NCBI RefSeq assembly: GCF_009720825.1
Contig: NZ_WNKY01000003.1
Coordinates: 186,001 to 250,000, forward strand
Reading direction: 5' to 3'
Source: Duganella radicis
GTDB taxonomy: Bacteria > Pseudomonadota > Gammaproteobacteria > Burkholderiales > Burkholderiaceae_D
Length of the DNA: 64,000 nt
In this document: positions 61,193 to 64,000 of the stretch, piece by piece
Position numbering within the stretch: the first letter of the stretch is position 1
Layout: every line of letters begins with the position of its first letter
Notes under the pieces: model-generated
The model's input: the letters and a program-made list of their open reading frames with translations, nothing else
What the model was told of the DNA's origin: nothing
Databases searched by the model: none
Translations under genes and position numbers: made by a program

Positions 61193-62653
61193 ATGTTACG
61201 GGTCCCTCGCACCCCCTGGATGTCCGCGCTGCTGATTTGCCTCATGCTGTTGATCTTCGCGATCGACACGTTCTCGCCGCTGGACATGGCCATCGCCGTC
61301 ATGTACGTGGTGGTGGTGCTGCTATCGGCCAGCATCTGGGGCCGGCGTGGCGTGCTGCAAGTCACCGCCAGCTGCCTCGGACTGACCTTGCTATCCTATG
61401 TGCTGACCCACAGCGAAGTGTTTTCCACCGCCGCCTCCGGGCGTTTGCTGGTCGGCCTGCTGGCGATCAGCGTTACCAGCGTGCTGGTGCTGCGCGGCCA
61501 GGCCGCCACCAACGCGCTGCTGGCGCGCGAGGATGCGCTGCGCCGCAGCGAGGCGTTTTTGGCCGGCACCCAGCGCATCAGCAAGACCGGCAGCTTCAGT
61601 TTCAAGTCGCCCGGCGGCGAGATGTACTGGTCGGACGAGGCGGCCCGCATCTATGGCTACCCGCTGGACGTGACGCCCACCATGGAGCGCATCCTGGCGC
61701 ACACCGCGCCCGAGGACCGGCACGTGGTGCAGGCGGCGATCGACCAGTCGCTGCGCTGCGAAGGCCCGGTCGAGCTGCGCCACCGCCTGCTGCTGCCGGA
61801 CGGTGAGCTCAAATACGTGCACGTGCTGTCGCATCCGCGCCATAACAAGGACGGCGAGTGCGAATACCTGGGCGCCCTGACCGACGTCACGGCAGCGGTA
61901 TTGGCGGAGCAGGCCCTGCACCGCTCGCAGGTGCAGCTGGCGCACGCCACCCGCGTCACCATGCTGGGCGAGCTGGCCGCCTCCATCGCGCATGAAGTCA
62001 ACCAGCCGCTGGCCGCCATCTCCACCAATGGCGAGGCTTGCCTGCGCTGGCTGAATCGCCCGCAGCCGGAGCTGGACGAAGCCAAAGCCACCGTCACCAG
62101 CATCCTGGAGGCCAGCGCCCGCGCCACCGGCGTGATCAAGCGCATACGCGCGCTGGCGCGGCGCAGCGATCCGCAGTATGCTGAACTGGATTTGAAGACG
62201 GTGGTGGAGGAGAGCGTGGACCTGGTCCGGCGCGAACTGAATAACCACCACGTGGCGCTGATGCTGGGCCTCACACCAGACCTGCCGCCGGTATTCGGCG
62301 ACCGCGTGCAGCTCCAGCAGGTCTTCATCAATCTGCTGATGAACGCCATCCAGGCCATGGCCTCGTGCCAGCCCGGCCAGGCGGTGTTGACGCTGCAAAC
62401 CCAGCGCAATGCCGACGGCGCCTTGCAGGTGAGCGTCAGCGATTCCGGCCCCGGCATCCCGCCCGCCGACATGCCGCGCCTGTTCGAGGCCTTTTACAGC
62501 ACCAAGGAAGACGGCATGGGCATGGGCCTGCCGATCTGCCGCTCCATCATCGAGAACCACGGCGGCCGCATCTGGGCCAAAGCCGCCACGCCGGATAGCC
62601 CGGTGGCCGGCGCCACCATCTATTTCACACTGCCTGTCCATGAACCAGATTGA
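61193..62653 (+). CDS. PAS-domain membrane sensor histidine kinase (FixL-like)
   Basis: A 486-residue kinase. N-terminal membrane helices at about 8-25, 30-48, 52-70 and 80-98 without a large periplasmic domain; PAS/PAC at about 118-240 (GSFSFKSPGGEMYWSDEAARIYGYP, key element WSDEAARIYGYP); H box GELAASIAHEVNQPLAAIST with His267; N box (INLLMNAIQAM), G boxes GPGIPPADMPRLFEAFYSTKEDGMGMGLPICRSI (key elements GPGI and GMGLPICRSI). The PAS does not show an obvious heme signature, so the signal may differ from FixL. Its 3' end overlaps the FixJ-like regulator by 14 bp, a clear cognate pair. Confidence 0.9.
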   Translation: MLRVPRTPWMSALLICLMLLIFAIDTFSPLDMAIAVMYVVVVLLSASIWGRRGVLQVTASCLGLTLLSYVLTHSEVFSTAASGRLLVGLLAISVTSVLVLRGQAATNALLAREDALRRSEAFLAGTQRISKTGSFSFKSPGGEMYWSDEAARIYGYPLDVTPTMERILAHTAPEDRHVVQAAIDQSLRCEGPVELRHRLLLPDGELKYVHVLSHPRHNKDGECEYLGALTDVTAAVLAEQALHRSQVQLAHATRVTMLGELAASIAHEVNQPLAAISTNGEACLRWLNRPQPELDEAKATVTSILEASARATGVIKRIRALARRSDPQYAELDLKTVVEESVDLVRRELNNHHVALMLGLTPDLPPVFGDRVQLQQVFINLLMNAIQAMASCQPGQAVLTLQTQRNADGALQVSVSDSGPGIPPADMPRLFEAFYSTKEDGMGMGLPICRSIIENHGGRIWAKAATPDSPVAGATIYFTLPVHEPD

Positions 62654-63263
62654 CTACGCCGATTCGCTGATCTACATCGTCGATGACGAGGCGCCGCTGC
62701 GCGACGCCATCTCCAGTCTCCTGCGCTCGGTCGGCATGCAGGTGGCCAGCTTCGCCTCGGTGGCGGACTTCCTGGCCGTGCCGCGGCGCGAGGTGACCAG
62801 CTGCCTGCTGCTGGACGTGCGCATGCCGGGTGTCAGCGGGCTGGATTTCCAGGCCGAGCTGAATCGCGACGGCGTCGCCTTGCCGATCATTTTCATGACC
62901 GGGCATGGCGACATTCCCATGTCGGTGCGCGCCATGAAGGCCGGCGCGGTGGATTTCCTGGCCAAGCCATTCCGTGACCAGGACCTGCTGGACGCCATCC
63001 ATGCGGCACTGAGCGCCGACCGCGAACGGCGCCAGCGCGATCAGGCCCGCAACGGCATCACCGCGCGCTACGCCACGCTGACGCCGCGCGAGCGCGAAAT
63101 CATGGCGCTGGCGGCGCGCGGCCTGATGAACAAGCAAATCGCCGGCGAAGTGGGCACCAGCGAAATCACCGTCAAAATCCATCGCGGCAACGCCATGCGC
63201 AAGATGGAAGCCAAGACCTTTGCGGACCTGGTGCGCATGGCCGAAGCCCTGGGTTTAGCCTGA
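62640..63263 (+). CDS. FixJ family (NarL-type output) response regulator
   Basis: A 207-residue regulator. Receiver domain 1-125 with acidic pocket DDE (15-17), Asp59 (LLLDVRMPGVSG) and Lys in FLAKPFRD. C-terminal LuxR/NarL-type helix-turn-helix with LTPREREIMALAARGLMNKQIAGEVGTSEITVKIHRGNAMRKM (key element LTPREREIM). The start overlaps the kinase end by 14 bp. It should bind DNA as a dimer when phosphorylated by the upstream kinase. Target genes are not evident, though the stand-alone receiver gene 98 bp downstream is a candidate. Confidence 0.93.
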   Translation: MNQIDYADSLIYIVDDEAPLRDAISSLLRSVGMQVASFASVADFLAVPRREVTSCLLLDVRMPGVSGLDFQAELNRDGVALPIIFMTGHGDIPMSVRAMKAGAVDFLAKPFRDQDLLDAIHAALSADRERRQRDQARNGITARYATLTPREREIMALAARGLMNKQIAGEVGTSEITVKIHRGNAMRKMEAKTFADLVRMAEALGLA

Positions 63264-63275
63264 CCTATACCCTTG

Positions 63276-63344
63276 TATAATTTTCCCAACCGGTAGCAAA
63301 CTGTATTGTTCTCCCATGCGCTGGACGGCCGCGAATCGCCGTCC
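63276..63344 (+). promoter_or_regulatory. Putative promoter and inverted repeat before the stand-alone receiver gene
   Basis: TATAAT at 63276-63281 is a perfect -10 with no good -35, consistent with activator dependence. Downstream, GGACGGC (63323-63329) and GCCGTCC (63338-63344) form a 7-bp perfect inverted repeat in the leader. Confidence 0.4.
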
Positions 63345-63361
63345 GAACAAGGGAGTAGCCA

Positions 63362-63763
63362 GTGTCTTATCCGGAACCACAATTTTCCAGTATTGCCATC
63401 GTTGACGACGACGAAGCGGTGCGCGTCGGTTTGCGCAGCCTGCTGCGGTCCTATGGCTATCAGGTTGAAGTCTACGACTCGGCGCTGGCGCTGCTGGCCG
63501 CCGGCGTCATGCGCGGCCACCACTGCATCATCACCGACCTGCAAATGCCCGGCATGAGCGGCATCGAGCTGCTGGAACAGCTGCGCCGCGACGGCAGCCA
63601 GCTGCCGGTCATCCTGATGACCGCCTTCCCGGAAGCCGCGCTGCGCAAGCGCGCCTTCCAGAGCGGCGCCTCCTGCTTTTTGAGCAAACCATTTGAAGCG
63701 AATGAACTGCTGCTTTGCCTGAAACAGGCCAGCGGCAACTCCACCAATCAAGCCAGGGAGTAA
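63362..63763 (+). CDS. Stand-alone receiver-domain response regulator
   Basis: A 133-residue single receiver domain starting with GTG at 63362 after AAGGGAG. Acidic pocket DDDE (15-18), phosphoacceptor Asp59 (CIITDLQMPGMSG), Thr/Ser in LMTAFPEA and Lys in FLSKPFEANELL are intact; there is no output domain, the chain ending with a short basic-free tail. Resembles the FixJ receiver subgroup. Such proteins relay phosphate or bind a partner. It is followed after 4 bp by the start of a membrane sensor gene at the window edge, probably its partner. Confidence 0.9.
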   Translation: MSYPEPQFSSIAIVDDDEAVRVGLRSLLRSYGYQVEVYDSALALLAAGVMRGHHCIITDLQMPGMSGIELLEQLRRDGSQLPVILMTAFPEAALRKRAFQSGASCFLSKPFEANELLLCLKQASGNSTNQARE

Positions 63764-63767
63764 GTCC

Positions 63768-64000
63768 ATGAACAACACCACCAGCAATTCGCGCCGATTG
63801 ATTTACCTTTTGCTGCTGCTGGTGATTGTTGCCAGCGTTGCGCTGTCGATCGTCATGGAACGTACCGCGCACAACATCCGCCGCAATGAGACGCCGCTGC
63901 TGAACAGCACCATCCCGCGGATGCGCTATCTGGGCGATTTCGAAAGCGCCTTGCTGCGCTACCAGCTGGCGCTGGACAAGCGCTTCACCGAATCGATCAC
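63768..64000 (+). CDS. N-terminal part of a membrane sensor protein (continues beyond window)
   Basis: Only the first 77 codons are present. The start ATG at 63768 follows GGGAG, 4 bp after the receiver gene stop. A membrane helix (RLIYLLLLLVIVASVALSIVM, residues about 10-30, key element LLLLLVIVASVAL) is followed by polar periplasmic sequence (RNETPLLNSTIPRMRYLGDFE). This resembles the four-helix-bundle sensor start of a histidine kinase or chemoreceptor. The neighbouring receiver suggests a kinase; not provable from this fragment. Confidence 0.75.
   Translation, partial: MNNTTSNSRRLIYLLLLLVIVASVALSIVMERTAHNIRRNETPLLNSTIPRMRYLGDFESALLRYQLALDKRFTESI

Overview
The window is GC-rich, tightly packed bacterial chromosome. 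Gene content suggests a betaproteobacterium of the Oxalobacteraceae type (Massilia/Duganella/Janthinobacterium-like): a Burkholderiales-style porin, many LysR regulators, an FdhF/YdeP oxidoreductase, a secreted RNase T2, a GH127-like enzyme, c-di-GMP enzymes and numerous two-component systems. This placement is inference from gene families; no rRNA or tRNA gene was found to confirm it.

Layout. 1-2.5 kb: 3' part of an ImmA/IrrE-type gene, then an SDR + DoxX-like pair divergent from an HxlR regulator. 2.5-7.6 kb: LysR regulator divergent from a glutaryl-CoA degradation operon (gcdH, CaiB-type CoA transferase, etfB, etfA), so dehydrogenase and its electron acceptor are co-transcribed. 7.6-15.5 kb: heavy-metal RND efflux operon (adaptor, CzcA/CusA-type pump, outer-membrane lipoprotein) divergent from its response regulator/kinase pair. 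15.5-18.7 kb: small accessory island with a decayed Fic gene, an AbiEi/AbiEii-type toxin-antitoxin operon with a repeat-rich promoter, and about 800 bp without a convincing gene that carries a second copy of the toxin-antitoxin promoter core.

18.7-26.5 kb: FucP/GluP-type sugar transporter, then two mirrored LysR-controlled cassettes (SDR-tautomerase-DsbA and MFS exporter-tautomerase) with closely related tautomerases and an orphan kinase between them. The SDR of this group lacks the catalytic tyrosine. 26.6-35.9 kb: TPR-GGDEF diguanylate cyclase, proline-rich lipoprotein, RNase T2, SDR/LysR pair, then a run of carbohydrate-related genes (CE2-like esterase, rhodanese, GH127-like). 36-41.5 kb: dicarboxylate-type symporter and porin behind a consensus sigma-54 promoter, followed by DctB/DctD-like regulators.

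41.5-64 kb: AsmA, a very long Lhr helicase containing an in-frame 39-bp minisatellite, a double hybrid histidine kinase, a PAS-GGDEF-EAL protein in apparent operon with an FdhF/YdeP oxidoreductase and a bestrophin channel, a chemoreceptor, a MocR-type regulator, and a stack of two-component genes (PAS kinase, FixJ-like regulator, stand-alone receiver, start of a membrane sensor) running off the right edge. No CRISPR array, complete IS element, tRNA or rRNA gene was recognised.
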